This document shows, one piece after another, positions 9,163-18,513 of a DNA stretch of 64,000 nucleotides. The notes under the pieces are model-generated. The model was given only the letters and a program-made list of their open reading frames with translations. It ran no database searches and was not told the DNA's origin. A program made the position numbers and the translations under genes. This DNA is from Alkalihalobacillus sp. BA299 (GTDB lineage Bacteria; Bacillota; Bacilli; Bacillales; Bacillaceae_F): the NCBI RefSeq assembly GCF_017745675.1, contig NZ_JAFLJM010000015.1, positions 1 to 64,000 of the forward strand, written 5' to 3'. Each line of letters begins with the position of its first letter. Position 1 is the first letter of the stretch.

Positions 9163-11040
9163 ATGATGATTAATACAGAGGTAGTTTCAACGATTGAAAG
9201 TATTATAGAAAAGTTAAAAAAAGATCAAACATATGATGGTTCATGGAGATATTGTTTAGAAACCAATCCAGTGACAGACGTATATTTTATTATTTTATTA
9301 CGCCTTTTAGAAATTGAAGAGGAAGAAGAACTGATCGAGCAACTTGTAAAGCGGATTAAAAGTATACAAGCAGGAAATGGTGCATGGAAACTTTATCATG
9401 ATGGTGAAGGAGACTTAGATACAACGGTAGAAGCCTATTATGCGTTACTTTTCTCTGGTCTAAGTAACAGAGGTGATGAACACATGAAAAAGGCTGAGCA
9501 GTTTATCCGATCAAAAGGTGGGGTAGAAAAGATAACAAACTTATTTACACTGGTTTTACTTGCGATAACAGGTGAAATTCCTTGGCCGAAAAATCTCAAA
9601 ATACCACCAGAGTTTATTCTCCTCCCGAACTGCTTTCCTATAAATAAATATGATTTGGTTGGCCATGCACGTATTCACTTTTTCCCGATTATGATTATGG
9701 CAAACCAAAAGTTTTCTATAAAAAATAAGTACACACCTAATATTCGTCATTTATATGTGAAAAAGAATTTTCCCAAAATGAATGCCTCATTATTTCATGT
9801 ATTATTAAAATTAATAACTCTTCCAACGAAAGTAGTACCTCCTCTATCGAAGCATCTCTATAAAAAATCACTCCTTAAAGCTGAACAATATATGTTGAAT
9901 CGAATCGAGCCGGATGGAACCGTATATGGCTTTGCCCCGGCAACAATATATTTGCTTTTTGCTTTGTTAGCAATCGGTTATAAAAAGCAATCACACATCA
10001 TTTACCAGGCTATTTGTGGACTGAAATCACTAATATGTAACGCTCATTTACAAGTTTCAACGTCTACGGTTTGGGATACGGCTATAGCTAGTTTTAGTCT
10101 GCAAGAGGCAGATGTCAATTGTACAAATCCATTGATAACAAAAGCTAATACGTACCTAATTTCACGGCAACATGATATTCCTGGTGATTGGATCGTTCGC
10201 AATAAAAAAACTAAACCAGGCGGGTGGGCTTTCTCAGATATTAATACAATGTATCCAGATGTTGATGATACGGTTATCGTATTACGTGCGTTAAAAAGAA
10301 GTACACACATTGATCCTTTAATTACTCAGTCTTGGAATCGCGGTTTCAATTGGGTGTTATCTATGCAAAATGATGATGGTGGATGGCCGGCATTTGAAAA
10401 AAACATAGATAAATCATTCATAAAGTTTTTAGTTCCTTATGATGAAACAAAAGATTTTGCGAATGATCCTTCTACGAATGACCTAACGGGAAGAGTTCTT
10501 CAGTTCTTAGGCCATGATTGTGGAATGACTTTAAATCATCTCCGTATTAATAAAGCAGTCCGTTGGTTAAAAAAACAGCAAGAGAAAAATGGGTCGTGGT
10601 ATGGGCGCTGGGGTATTTCATATATACATGGTACAAGTGCTGTTGTTTTAGGGTTAGTATCCGTCGGTGTTCCAATAGAAGACCCATCGATTAAGCGAGC
10701 ATTCGAGTGGATGGTAAGTATTCAAAATAAGGATGGAGGCTGGGGAGAATCCTGTCGTAGTGATGTCAAAAAAAAATACGTCCCACTTAGATACAGTACT
10801 CCTACGCAAACAGCCTGGGCGTTAGAAATGCTAATTGAAGGCCATGATCAGCCTACACGAGACATCAATCGCGGTATTCGATATTTGATCCATTCACTTC
10901 AATCAAATGATTGGAAGACTGTTTACCCAACAGGAGGGGGAATACCTGGAAGGGTTTATTTTTACTATCATAGTTTAAATCATACGTGGGCGTTACTAAC
11001 ACTCGCTAAATATAAAAAGAAATATATTGAAAAGCAATAA
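9163..11040 (+). CDS. sqhC: Squalene-hopene / sporulenol-type triterpene cyclase
   Basis: Class II terpene cyclase of 625 aa that protonates and cyclises a linear polyprene. The catalytic acid motif DVDDT is at D366-T370. Several QW-type repeats are visible (GGWAFSDIN, QNDDGGWPAF, NGSWYGRWG, NKDGGWGES), which stabilise the two alpha-barrel domains. In Bacillus the homologue SqhC acts on tetraprenyl-beta-curcumene to give sporulenol in spores, whereas others make hopene from squalene; sequence inspection cannot separate the two. Location just before a germination operon is compatible with a spore role but is not proof. Start ATGATG at 9163 follows AAGGAAGGG. Confidence 0.9.
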   Translation: MMINTEVVSTIESIIEKLKKDQTYDGSWRYCLETNPVTDVYFIILLRLLEIEEEEELIEQLVKRIKSIQAGNGAWKLYHDGEGDLDTTVEAYYALLFSGLSNRGDEHMKKAEQFIRSKGGVEKITNLFTLVLLAITGEIPWPKNLKIPPEFILLPNCFPINKYDLVGHARIHFFPIMIMANQKFSIKNKYTPNIRHLYVKKNFPKMNASLFHVLLKLITLPTKVVPPLSKHLYKKSLLKAEQYMLNRIEPDGTVYGFAPATIYLLFALLAIGYKKQSHIIYQAICGLKSLICNAHLQVSTSTVWDTAIASFSLQEADVNCTNPLITKANTYLISRQHDIPGDWIVRNKKTKPGGWAFSDINTMYPDVDDTVIVLRALKRSTHIDPLITQSWNRGFNWVLSMQNDDGGWPAFEKNIDKSFIKFLVPYDETKDFANDPSTNDLTGRVLQFLGHDCGMTLNHLRINKAVRWLKKQQEKNGSWYGRWGISYIHGTSAVVLGLVSVGVPIEDPSIKRAFEWMVSIQNKDGGWGESCRSDVKKKYVPLRYSTPTQTAWALEMLIEGHDQPTRDINRGIRYLIHSLQSNDWKTVYPTGGGIPGRVYFYYHSLNHTWALLTLAKYKKKYIEKQ

Positions 11041-11193
11041 AAAAATCATGAAATTTTCATTAATTGGTTTGATTTTCCGTATAAGAATACATTTCCCAGA
11101 GGAAAATAATTTAAGAAGTAATGCTATAGTAGGAGAATTGACACTTCTTAAACCGTATTAATATACAAAAGGCTAAATCACAGGGTGAGTATT

Positions 11194-12828
11194 ATGAAAC
11201 GGAAAAAAATAGGGAAAACTGGATCAATTTCTTCCTTAATCTCAAAAAAGAAAAGTGAGACGATCTACTACGTTGACGATAAATTAAATATTGGAGATAC
11301 CTGTGTTTACGAAAGTTTGGAAAGCAATATTAGAAAAATGAATGAAGTGATGGGGAGAAGTCATGACCTCATAATGCGAGAATTACTAGTGAGTCAAAAA
11401 CCTCCCATTAAAGGAGTCGTTTTTTATATCGCGGGGTTAGTTGATGAAAAGCTAGTCGGTGATTTTATTTTGAAAGCTTTAATTGAAGACCATATAAATC
11501 TGGAGGAACAAACGCTAACGTCGATGGAAGCTATACTAACCTCTATCAAAAATCAAGTACTTACGATAGCAAGCGTAAGTTCAATTAAAGATTGGAACAG
11601 GATTATCAATGCTTTACTTTCTGGAAAAACGATTCTTTTTATTGATGGAGTCAATCAAGCCATTATTGGAGGTACAAAAGGCGGAGAAAGGCGTTCAATC
11701 GAAGAACCAACTTCAGAAATAACGATTCGTGGACCGAAAGAGGGCTTTACTGAAGCCATTCAAACGAATATTTCACTTATTAGAAGGAGAATTAAAAGTC
11801 CTCACCTGCGGGTTGATATGATGCAGTTAGGGACAATTAGTCAAACGAATGTAGCGGTTGTTTATGTAGATGGTATTGTAAATGAAAAATTATTACAAGA
11901 AGTCAATGAAAGACTTGGCAGAATTGAAATTGATGAAATAACAAGTTCAGCAAATGTTGAAGAGCTAATACAGGATAGTACGTTTACAGTTTTTCCAACT
12001 ATATTTAATACGGAGCGACCTGATATTGTCGCAAATACACTGTTAGAAGGAAGAGTGACTCTTGTTATCGATGGAACACCATTTGTCCTTATTGTACCGA
12101 CAGGGTTTTCCCAATTCTTTAAAGCCGCAGAGGATTATTATCAACGATATGACTTATCAACACTCGTACGTATTTTAAGATATTTGGCCTTTAGTGCAGC
12201 TATGCTCGGTCCATCGATCTATATTGCTTTAATTACGTTTCATCAAGATTTAATTCCAACAACACTCGTTATTAGTTTAGCTGCTCAAAGAGAAGGTATT
12301 CCATTTCCAGCCTTAATTGAAGCACTCATTATGGAGATTACCTTTGAAGTTTTACGTGAAGCTGGAGTTCGAATGCCGCGTGCAATTGGACAAGCGGTAT
12401 CAATCGTTGGGGCACTTGTAATTGGTCAAGCGGCTGTTCAAGCAGGTATTGTGTCAGCGGCTATGGTCATCGTTGTTGCCGGAACAGCGATCGCAAGTTT
12501 TACGACTCCTGCCTATAGTCTAGCCGTAGCTGGACGTATTTTAAGATTTGTTATGATGATACTAGCGGCAACGATGGGGTTGTACGGAATTATGCTAGGC
12601 CTTATTATTCTTGTTGCACATCTGAGTAGTTTAAGGTCGTTTGGCGTTCCATATTTAGCTCCGTTTGCACCATTAATTCTAGAAGATCAAAAGGACGGAT
12701 TATTTCGTTTCCCACTATGGGCTAGAAGAAAACGCCCTCGACTAGTTAGTCAAAATAGAACAGTCCGAATGAAAGAAGGATTACGACCATCTCCTTCGAA
12801 TGGAAAAGGTGATTCTAATGAAATCTAA
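11194..12828 (+). CDS. Spore germination protein, GerA family (GerxA subunit)
   Basis: A subunit of a germinant receptor of the inner spore membrane, 544 aa. The N-terminal half (about 1-290) is hydrophilic and corresponds to the two-subdomain GerA N-terminal domain (GGERRSIEEPTSEITIRGPKEGF at about 150-175 includes the conserved family block). The C-terminal part has about five to six membrane segments, with PFPALIEALIMEITFEVLREAGVRMP as a conserved stretch. A GTG at 11185 would add three residues, but AGGGTGAG sits correctly for the ATG at 11194. The downstream gerC start overlaps this gene's end by 11 bases, so they are translationally coupled. The germinant is unknown. Confidence 0.93.
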   Translation: MKRKKIGKTGSISSLISKKKSETIYYVDDKLNIGDTCVYESLESNIRKMNEVMGRSHDLIMRELLVSQKPPIKGVVFYIAGLVDEKLVGDFILKALIEDHINLEEQTLTSMEAILTSIKNQVLTIASVSSIKDWNRIINALLSGKTILFIDGVNQAIIGGTKGGERRSIEEPTSEITIRGPKEGFTEAIQTNISLIRRRIKSPHLRVDMMQLGTISQTNVAVVYVDGIVNEKLLQEVNERLGRIEIDEITSSANVEELIQDSTFTVFPTIFNTERPDIVANTLLEGRVTLVIDGTPFVLIVPTGFSQFFKAAEDYYQRYDLSTLVRILRYLAFSAAMLGPSIYIALITFHQDLIPTTLVISLAAQREGIPFPALIEALIMEITFEVLREAGVRMPRAIGQAVSIVGALVIGQAAVQAGIVSAAMVIVVAGTAIASFTTPAYSLAVAGRILRFVMMILAATMGLYGIMLGLIILVAHLSSLRSFGVPYLAPFAPLILEDQKDGLFRFPLWARRKRPRLVSQNRTVRMKEGLRPSPSNGKGDSNEI

Positions 12829-14014
12829 ATGGTATCTTTTATTAGGTTTTATAATCACATTCTTATTTTTATCAGGTTGTTGGAATGCAAAAGAACTAAC
12901 GGAAATGTCACTTGTCTCTGCTGTAGGTATTGATAAAACGAAGGAAGAATATCGTGTATCATTTCAAATTATTAATGCTGGAGAAGTGGCGACAGGACAA
13001 GAAGGCGGGCAACGAAATGCAGCAACAACGATCGTTTATTCTTCAACTGGCAATACCATATTTGAAGCCATTCGAAAAACAACTCAAAAAGTGCCAAGGA
13101 AACTTTATTTCCCACACACAAATCTGATCGTAATAAGCGAGCAGTTTGCAAAAGAAGAAGGGATTGAAAAAGTGATTGACTGGTTTGAACGTGATCATGA
13201 GTTTAGGACAAATATTCAAGTGATCATTGCACGGGAAACAAAAGCAGAAGAAATATTAAAAATACAATCTCCAGTTGAACGAATATCAGCAAAAAAAATT
13301 ACAACTGAACTTGAAACAACTGAAAAGGTTTGGGGAGAAAACCTCGTCATGGAAATCGATGATATTATTCAAGCGCTTATAAGTAAGGGAAAAGAAGTAG
13401 CGATGAGTGGCGTTAGAATTAGAGGTGATAAAAATTTTGGTGCAAAGGTTGAAAGTTTACAACAGTCATATCCTGCGGCTACTTTAGAAGTTAGTGGAAC
13501 CGCAATCTTTAAAGATGGAAAATTGATCAGGTGGGTTGAAAATAAAGAGGCAAGAGGAACAAGCTGGATATTAGATAACATCCAAAGTACGATTGTTAAC
13601 CTAGATTGTGACGGGCAAAAAGATGCGATAGCCATTGAAGTGATCCGTTCAAATACAAAAATTAATTCTTTGATTAAAAACGGTAAACCGACCATTCAAG
13701 TCATAATCAATGAGGAAGGAAATATCGGTGAAGCTAATTGTTCGTACGATTTTGAACAGCATAAAAATATTACTGAGTTGGAAAAACAACTAGAAGAGGA
13801 AATTAAAAGTGAAGCAATGAGGGCAATAGCGATTGCACAACAAGAAAAATCGGATTTTTTGGGGTTTGGAAATGTCATCCAAAGACAACATCCAAAACGT
13901 TGGAAAGAATATGAGAGTGAATGGCCAGATCTATTTTCAACGCTTGAAGTAGATGTTCAAGTTCACGCTTTTATTCGTAGAACAGGGATGCGATTTAATT
14001 CTTTTAGTGAGTAA
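12818..14014 (+). CDS. Spore germination lipoprotein, Ger(x)C family
   Basis: C subunit of the germinant receptor, 398 aa from the ATG at 12818. The N-terminus is a lipoprotein signal with a hydrophobic core and lipobox LSGC, followed by WNAKELTEMSLVSAVGIDK, the conserved GerC opening. An in-frame ATG at 12800 inside gerA would put six residues before the signal; AAAAGGTGAT favours 12818. The mature protein has the usual GerC length and ends with the AxxxGMRF-like tail (RRTGMRFNSFSE). The order A-C-B differs from the A-B-C order of the B. subtilis gerA operon but is common among Ger operons. Confidence 0.93.
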   Translation: MKSKWYLLLGFIITFLFLSGCWNAKELTEMSLVSAVGIDKTKEEYRVSFQIINAGEVATGQEGGQRNAATTIVYSSTGNTIFEAIRKTTQKVPRKLYFPHTNLIVISEQFAKEEGIEKVIDWFERDHEFRTNIQVIIARETKAEEILKIQSPVERISAKKITTELETTEKVWGENLVMEIDDIIQALISKGKEVAMSGVRIRGDKNFGAKVESLQQSYPAATLEVSGTAIFKDGKLIRWVENKEARGTSWILDNIQSTIVNLDCDGQKDAIAIEVIRSNTKINSLIKNGKPTIQVIINEEGNIGEANCSYDFEQHKNITELEKQLEEEIKSEAMRAIAIAQQEKSDFLGFGNVIQRQHPKRWKEYESEWPDLFSTLEVDVQVHAFIRRTGMRFNSFSE

Positions 14015-14050
14015 TTTTTTGATAGAAATGATAAGGAAAGGAGGTCCTCA

Positions 14051-15151
14051 GTGGAACAAGCAAAAATGAATGCATTTCAGATGTTTTCACTAATGGTTCT
14101 TTTTGAGTTGGGAAGCGCAATTGTTATAGCTATCGGCATAGATGCAAAGCAAGGAGCTTGGCTTGCGATTTTACTGAGTTTAAGTGCAGGCATGATGATG
14201 TTTTATGTTTATTTTTATTTATATAAACAATACCCAGATCAACCATTAACAGGATACCTTCAGCACATTTTAGGAAAATATATTGGGGGTCTGGTAGGAG
14301 TTCTCTACATGTTGTACTTTTTTTATATCGCAGCAAGAGTTTTACGTGACTTTGGGGACCTTCTGTTATCATCTACACTTGCTGAAACTCCTTTATTTGT
14401 TATTAATTTACTGATGATCTGTACGATCATGTATGTCATATATCTTGGCATTGAAGTATTAGCAAGGACAGGCGAATTTTATATATTATTATTACTATTA
14501 CTCGGTTTTGTTGCGAATTTACTCATTCTTTTTTCTGGAATTATCGATGTAAAAAATTTACTTCCTATCTTAGGGGAAGGGTGGAAACCTATCATTCAAA
14601 CTGCTTTTCCTGTCGGCTTTACTTTTCCATTTGGAGAAATTGTTGTTTTTTCGATGCTACTCCCTTATTTAAATAAACCAAAATCAGCTCTTAGAGTAGG
14701 TCTTACAGCGTTAGTTGTGAGCGGACTGACAATCGCGTTTAATACATCCTTAAACATAGCTGTACTCGGTGTAGATATTGCAAGCAGAACAACCTTTCCT
14801 CTCCTTACATCCGTTGGAAAAATTAGAGTGGGTGAATTTTTAGAGCGCTTGGATGCATTGGTCGTTATCACGCTAGTTATTGGAATGTTTTTTAAAATTG
14901 CTATCTTTATGTATGCGGGAATAATTGGCATTACAAAATTATTTAATGTCAATAACCATCAACATTTAGTCTTTCCTATAGGGATTATTATTTTGTTTAG
15001 CTCCCTTTCCATTGCGAGTAATTTTTCTGAGCATCTAGAGGAGGGTTTAAATATTGTCCCATATTATTTGCATTTACCTTTTCAAATTTATATTCCTTTA
15101 TTGCTGTTTTTACTAACGCTAATACGAAAGAAGTTTTTAAAGCATAACTAA
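14051..15151 (+). CDS. Spore germination permease, GerB family
   Basis: B subunit of the germinant receptor, 366 aa, APC-superfamily fold with about ten membrane segments and almost no soluble domain. Family blocks include the first helix (FQMFSLMVLFELGSAIVI) and the region around PFGEIVVFSMLLPYL at about 195-210. The subunit is believed to carry the germinant binding site. The start is GTG at 14051 behind a near-perfect AAAGGAGG. The stop codon overlaps the stop of the convergent small gene on the other strand by a few bases. Confidence 0.92.
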   Translation: MEQAKMNAFQMFSLMVLFELGSAIVIAIGIDAKQGAWLAILLSLSAGMMMFYVYFYLYKQYPDQPLTGYLQHILGKYIGGLVGVLYMLYFFYIAARVLRDFGDLLLSSTLAETPLFVINLLMICTIMYVIYLGIEVLARTGEFYILLLLLLGFVANLLILFSGIIDVKNLLPILGEGWKPIIQTAFPVGFTFPFGEIVVFSMLLPYLNKPKSALRVGLTALVVSGLTIAFNTSLNIAVLGVDIASRTTFPLLTSVGKIRVGEFLERLDALVVITLVIGMFFKIAIFMYAGIIGITKLFNVNNHQHLVFPIGIIILFSSLSIASNFSEHLEEGLNIVPYYLHLPFQIYIPLLLFLLTLIRKKFLKHN

Positions 15152-15378
15152 TTTTTCTTTTTAGTAAAAAGTTTAAAATAATATTTTATTGGAATGGCAA
15201 CTGAAATCATGATTAATATGACTAATATAGATAGTTCTCCAACATCCATCACCCAAAATGGATTACGAACATTGTTTATACTTTTGCTAAAAGGGATTCC
15301 TACAAATAGATCAATGAAAATAAGAAAAGCAGCCATTATGATTGAAAAGAAAACGAAAATCAAAATGATTTTAGTCAT
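15148..15378 (-). CDS. Small membrane protein of unknown function, two predicted TM segments
   Basis: A 76-aa protein from the ATG at 15378; a TTG at 15393 would add five residues, but GAGG about nine bases upstream supports 15378. Two hydrophobic stretches (IILIFVFFSIIMAAFLIFIDLFVG and LSILVILIMISVAIPI) flank a short loop containing NPFWVMDVGE, and the C-terminus is KLFTKKKN. I do not recognise the family. It lies immediately downstream of the 5'-nucleotidase gene on the same strand and is tail-to-tail with gerB. Small two-TM proteins occur in some Ger operons, but this one is on the opposite strand. Confidence 0.55.
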   Translation of the reverse strand: MTKIILIFVFFSIIMAAFLIFIDLFVGIPFSKSINNVRNPFWVMDVGELSILVILIMISVAIPIKYYFKLFTKKKN

Positions 15379-15414
15379 ATCAGAAAACCTCAATTTTATG
15401 GATTTTTTGAACGA

Positions 15415-16998
15415 TTAGTCATGAACCACTTTCCAATTATGATTGATAGTAGCTTCAACAACTTTTCTTTCTAAAATATAATTAGCGAGCAGTTCGGAAA
15501 CATCAATTGGGATGTCTTGGACCACTTCTTTATTTTGAAACATCACATAGTCACCGCCTCCTCCAGCACGATAATTATTCATCACAACCTGATATTCCTT
15601 TGTAGGTTCAACCGGTTTTCCATTATAAAGAAGCAGAACAACTCTTTTTCCAAAAGGGCGAGATATATTGATCTCGTATTCAATGCCTTCCCACATATCG
15701 TAGTTATAGTGCTGTGGCTTAGGCGTTGTAAATTCTGGGTTTACTTTAATTTCTTTGCCGTTGAAATCGTCAAAGTAAGAAGCTGAACGTTCAAGAGCGT
15801 CTTTTATATCTTTTCCTGTAATTTTCAAAACCTTTAATGTGTTTGGGTAGATATAATTTGAGACAATATCCCTCATTGTCACTTTTGAATGTAAGCCAGG
15901 TGCTTCATCTGAAAATAAGGCGGTGTTTGATATATCTACTTTCGAAACGTCCATTTGTACTTTATTGATAAATTCAATTAGAGCATTATCCTTAGTACGA
16001 ATTTCCATCGGATTACGAATTAACATATCTCCTTTAATTTGGCCTATCGGTTGATCTAGCCACTTTTGTGTTTTTTCTTCAAATATTTGTGTTAGTTGGA
16101 GTATTTTAGGGTCAGCTTTTGTTTTTTCATCGACTTTTATGATTTGAGCTGATTTTTCTAAAATCTGCCACTTGTCTCTTTGTTTTTCTAATATAATGTT
16201 AACTTTGCCTAATGCTTGCCCCTTATCACCAGGCTGAAGGATGGTGATATTATTGACTTCTCCTGTAAGGAAACGGTGCTGGTGTCCTGTTAAAAGCACA
16301 TCAATTCCTTCAACCTCTTGACACAACTGATACCCTTGATTTTCACCTGTGAGGTGTTCAGTAACTTCTCCCGTAGTAAGGTTACGTTCAAACCCACCAT
16401 GATAAGACACAATTAATACATCTACTTTTTCCTTTCTTCGTAAAAACGGCACCCATTTTTGTGCTGTTTGAATAACGCTCTCGAAGGACAAATCTTTAAT
16501 ATGATTTGGGTTTTCCCAATTGGGGATGTAGCTTGTTGTTAAACCTAATATGCCAACTTTTAAATCATGATCAAAATGCCTAATGGTATAGGGTTTGCCG
16601 TAATAGGGTTCTTTCGTTCCTTTATTTAAAATATTAGCGGAAATCCATGGGAATTGAGAATCACGAATCGATTTTTGTAAAATTTCCTGACCGTAATTAA
16701 ATTCATGATTTCCAAGGACTGCTGCATCATATCCCATAGCGTTTAAAACAGAAATAACGGGATTTGTACCTTCACTATTAACTCGAGCATAGTAGTAGGT
16801 AAGCGGTGTTCCTTGAATGACATCACCGTTATCTATAAGAATTGTGTGTGATATGTTTTTGGCTTTTTGTTGTTTTATTAGCGTAGATAGTTTGGCTAAT
16901 CCGAGAATTGCAGGCTCATTATTACCATAATTGATAGGAAGAATATGACCGTGTACATCGCTTGTTTCAAGAATAGAGAGGGTTACTTTTTCTGACAT
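15415..16998 (-). CDS. 5'-nucleotidase / 2',3'-cyclic phosphodiesterase family metallophosphatase
   Basis: Two-domain enzyme of the UshA/YfkN/YunD family, 527 aa. The N-terminal metallophosphatase has DVHGH, GDVIQG, GNHEF, SYHGG and GHQH, the two-metal ligands in canonical order. The C-terminal 5'-nucleotidase domain ends with the substrate loop NYRAGGGGDYVMF. No signal peptide or sortase motif is visible, so it is probably cytoplasmic, like B. subtilis YunD and unlike surface-bound YfkN. The ORF is open upstream to 17154, but that part overlaps the next gene; AAAGGAAG before the ATG at 16998 fixes the start. Confidence 0.87.
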   Translation of the reverse strand: MSEKVTLSILETSDVHGHILPINYGNNEPAILGLAKLSTLIKQQKAKNISHTILIDNGDVIQGTPLTYYYARVNSEGTNPVISVLNAMGYDAAVLGNHEFNYGQEILQKSIRDSQFPWISANILNKGTKEPYYGKPYTIRHFDHDLKVGILGLTTSYIPNWENPNHIKDLSFESVIQTAQKWVPFLRRKEKVDVLIVSYHGGFERNLTTGEVTEHLTGENQGYQLCQEVEGIDVLLTGHQHRFLTGEVNNITILQPGDKGQALGKVNIILEKQRDKWQILEKSAQIIKVDEKTKADPKILQLTQIFEEKTQKWLDQPIGQIKGDMLIRNPMEIRTKDNALIEFINKVQMDVSKVDISNTALFSDEAPGLHSKVTMRDIVSNYIYPNTLKVLKITGKDIKDALERSASYFDDFNGKEIKVNPEFTTPKPQHYNYDMWEGIEYEINISRPFGKRVVLLLYNGKPVEPTKEYQVVMNNYRAGGGGDYVMFQNKEVVQDIPIDVSELLANYILERKVVEATINHNWKVVHD

Positions 16999-17041
16999 TA
17001 AGCTTCTTCCTTTCATAACTATTGTACCGCTTTTCATGAGT

Positions 17042-17467
17042 TTACCATTTAGTTTTATTTTTTTCACGAAATTCCATAATATCTTTAATAATTTCAATAT
17101 GTAATGAAGCCCATGCTTTTTCGCGATAATGGAGTAAAATAAAAATAAGAGCAAAAAGAGTGAAGAAAGTAAGAAACAAAAAAATAAAATAAATATTATT
17201 GTCTGCCACCTTTTGAATTTGCTTTGAAAAAATTAATCCAAGCCAAGGTAAAATTGAAATTAGTACTGGGATCATGCCACTACCGTTTTGTTCTTTAATC
17301 ATGCGATAATGTATGAGCTTTAATTCGTTAAGAGGAAGGGTTTCATAGAAGGTTTGGATCGTATTAATTTCATTAATTTCGCTTAAATTATGAATAGTTT
17401 GCTTTTTAGCAATTATATTTTTTATTTTTTTGTAAAATTTATGGGCGTCCCCGCGAAACTGTTCCAT
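17042..17467 (-). CDS. Hypothetical membrane protein with two TM segments
   Basis: A 141-aa protein with a basic N-terminus (about 1-30), a helical region 35-60, two membrane segments (MIPVLISILPWLGLIFS at 64-80 and IYFIFLFLTFFTLFALIFILL at 91-111), and a charged C-terminal helix. GAGGAGG is ten bases before the ATG, so translation is well supported. The 43-bp spacing to the metallophosphatase gene suggests co-transcription. I do not recognise the family. Confidence 0.65.
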   Translation of the reverse strand: MEQFRGDAHKFYKKIKNIIAKKQTIHNLSEINEINTIQTFYETLPLNELKLIHYRMIKEQNGSGMIPVLISILPWLGLIFSKQIQKVADNNIYFIFLFLTFFTLFALIFILLHYREKAWASLHIEIIKDIMEFREKNKTKW

Positions 17468-17656
17468 CAGTTTAGTTCCTCCTCACCTTTAGAACGTTTT
17501 TTAGTTAGTCTTTTGAAAAGTGAAGATTTTATGCCTTCTTGAGAAAACATTAGTCAGACGACAATAAATCGTATAAAATAACAAATAGATATCATCCTGA
17601 TAGGCAAATGATAGCAGAGTGATTGGTGATCATAATTATTATTGGAGGTGGAGTGG

Positions 17657-17845
17657 TTGAGTGAAGAAAATAGAGTTCAATTAAATGTTAGAATAAGTAA
17701 AGAAACAGCAAATCGATTTGATGAGATTGTCGAGTATTACCAAGAAAACACTAAGCTTGGAAGAGTATACAAAGGTGATGTATTAACAGATATTATTGAA
17801 AAATCGTATCAAATCATGCAAAAACAGAAAGCTTTAAATAAATAA
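17657..17845 (+). CDS. Small ribbon-helix-helix-like protein
   Basis: A 62-aa protein from the TTG at 17657, which has GGAGGTGG at the right distance; the in-frame TTG at 17642 overlaps that RBS and is unlikely. The sequence NRVQLNVRISKETANRFDEIVEYY has the strand then amphipathic helix pattern of ribbon-helix-helix (CopG/Arc) DNA-binding domains, followed by a second helix (DVLTDIIEKSYQIMQKQK). Function is unknown; it may be a small regulator. It is a single gene divergent from the 17467 group, so autoregulation or regulation of that group is possible but untested. Confidence 0.65.
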   Translation: MSEENRVQLNVRISKETANRFDEIVEYYQENTKLGRVYKGDVLTDIIEKSYQIMQKQKALNK

Positions 17846-17961
17846 ATGTAACTTATTGTAATGGAGTGGAATTCTCGTTTACATATTATGGTGGGCATCT
17901 ACTAAAGCTTTTATGAATAAGTTTAGAATTGAAAATGGGAATAGAAGAAAGGAAGGCTGTC

Positions 17962-18243
17962 ATGGAAATTACTGGACATTCGGTTGAAAAGCTTCAAGAT
18001 ACAACGGGTATTTTATTAGGAGACCGATATGAATTCCACCTGGACATTGAGGTACCAGAGGATGATGAACTGTATCAAGAAAAAGGGTTGTATTTACGTG
18101 TAATCTTTGCTGTTACGCAAAATGAAAGTCATATTGCACAATATCAATTTTATGAAAAAGGAACAAATGAATACATCGATTTTGCTTTAGAAGAGGATGA
18201 GAAAGAAATCATTAGTAATTATTGTAAACAACACATCGGGTAG
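17962..18243 (+). CDS. Small acidic cytoplasmic protein, DUF6509-like
   Basis: A 93-aa acidic protein beginning MEITGHSVEKLQDTTGILLG. The middle has alternating beta-like segments (DRYEFHLDIEVPEDDELY, GLYLRVIFAVTQNES, IAQYQFYEK). I recall this pattern from small Bacillus proteins grouped as DUF6509, sometimes mislabelled pullulanase; the assignment is from memory. GAAAGGAAGG five bases before the ATG at 17962 supports this start over the upstream ATG at 17929. No function is known. Confidence 0.65.
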   Translation: MEITGHSVEKLQDTTGILLGDRYEFHLDIEVPEDDELYQEKGLYLRVIFAVTQNESHIAQYQFYEKGTNEYIDFALEEDEKEIISNYCKQHIG

Positions 18244-18326
18244 GATGATTACTTTTAGCATAAGAATAAATTATTACTACAGAATAAGTAAAGTGAATAA
18301 AAGCATAACTTTATGAAGGATTAAAC

Positions 18327-18357
18327 AAAGCAGGCAACCAAGCGATGTCTGCTTTTT
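18327..18357 (+). terminator. Rho-independent terminator
   Basis: AAAGCAGGCA (18327-18336) pairs with TGTCTGCTTT (18346-18355), one G-T wobble, ending in a T run. It closes the DUF6509-like gene and insulates des. Confidence 0.75.
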
Positions 18358-18407
18358 ATTGTGTTTTGGTTATTTATTCAATAAATGTAATCTCGCCCCT
18401 CTGAATA

Positions 18408-18442
18408 CATGACATTTATCATGTGTTATACATGACATGTAT
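18408..18442 (+). promoter_or_regulatory. Candidate DesR operator upstream of des
   Basis: Two adjacent palindromes lie 72-106 bases before the des ATG: CATGACATTTATCATG (18408-18423, CATGA-N6-TCATG) and ATACATGACATGTAT (18428-18442, 7-1-7 symmetry). Their centres are about 19-20 bases apart, close to two helical turns, fitting cooperative binding of a response regulator. In B. subtilis phosphorylated DesR binds such adjacent sites in front of des. A -10-like CATTAT is at 18466-18471. The link to DesR comes from the locus organisation. Confidence 0.7.
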
Positions 18443-18513
18443 GACTACAAAGCATGAAAGAAAACCATTATTCTAGAATTACAAATGAAAAAGTGGAAGG
18501 GAATTAAAAAATA

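Noticed and set aside
16999..17154. N-terminal extension of the 5'-nucleotidase, looking hydrophobic enough for a signal peptide
   Set aside because: It overlaps the coding region of the upstream 141-aa gene in another frame and lacks an RBS; the ATG at 16998 has a good one.
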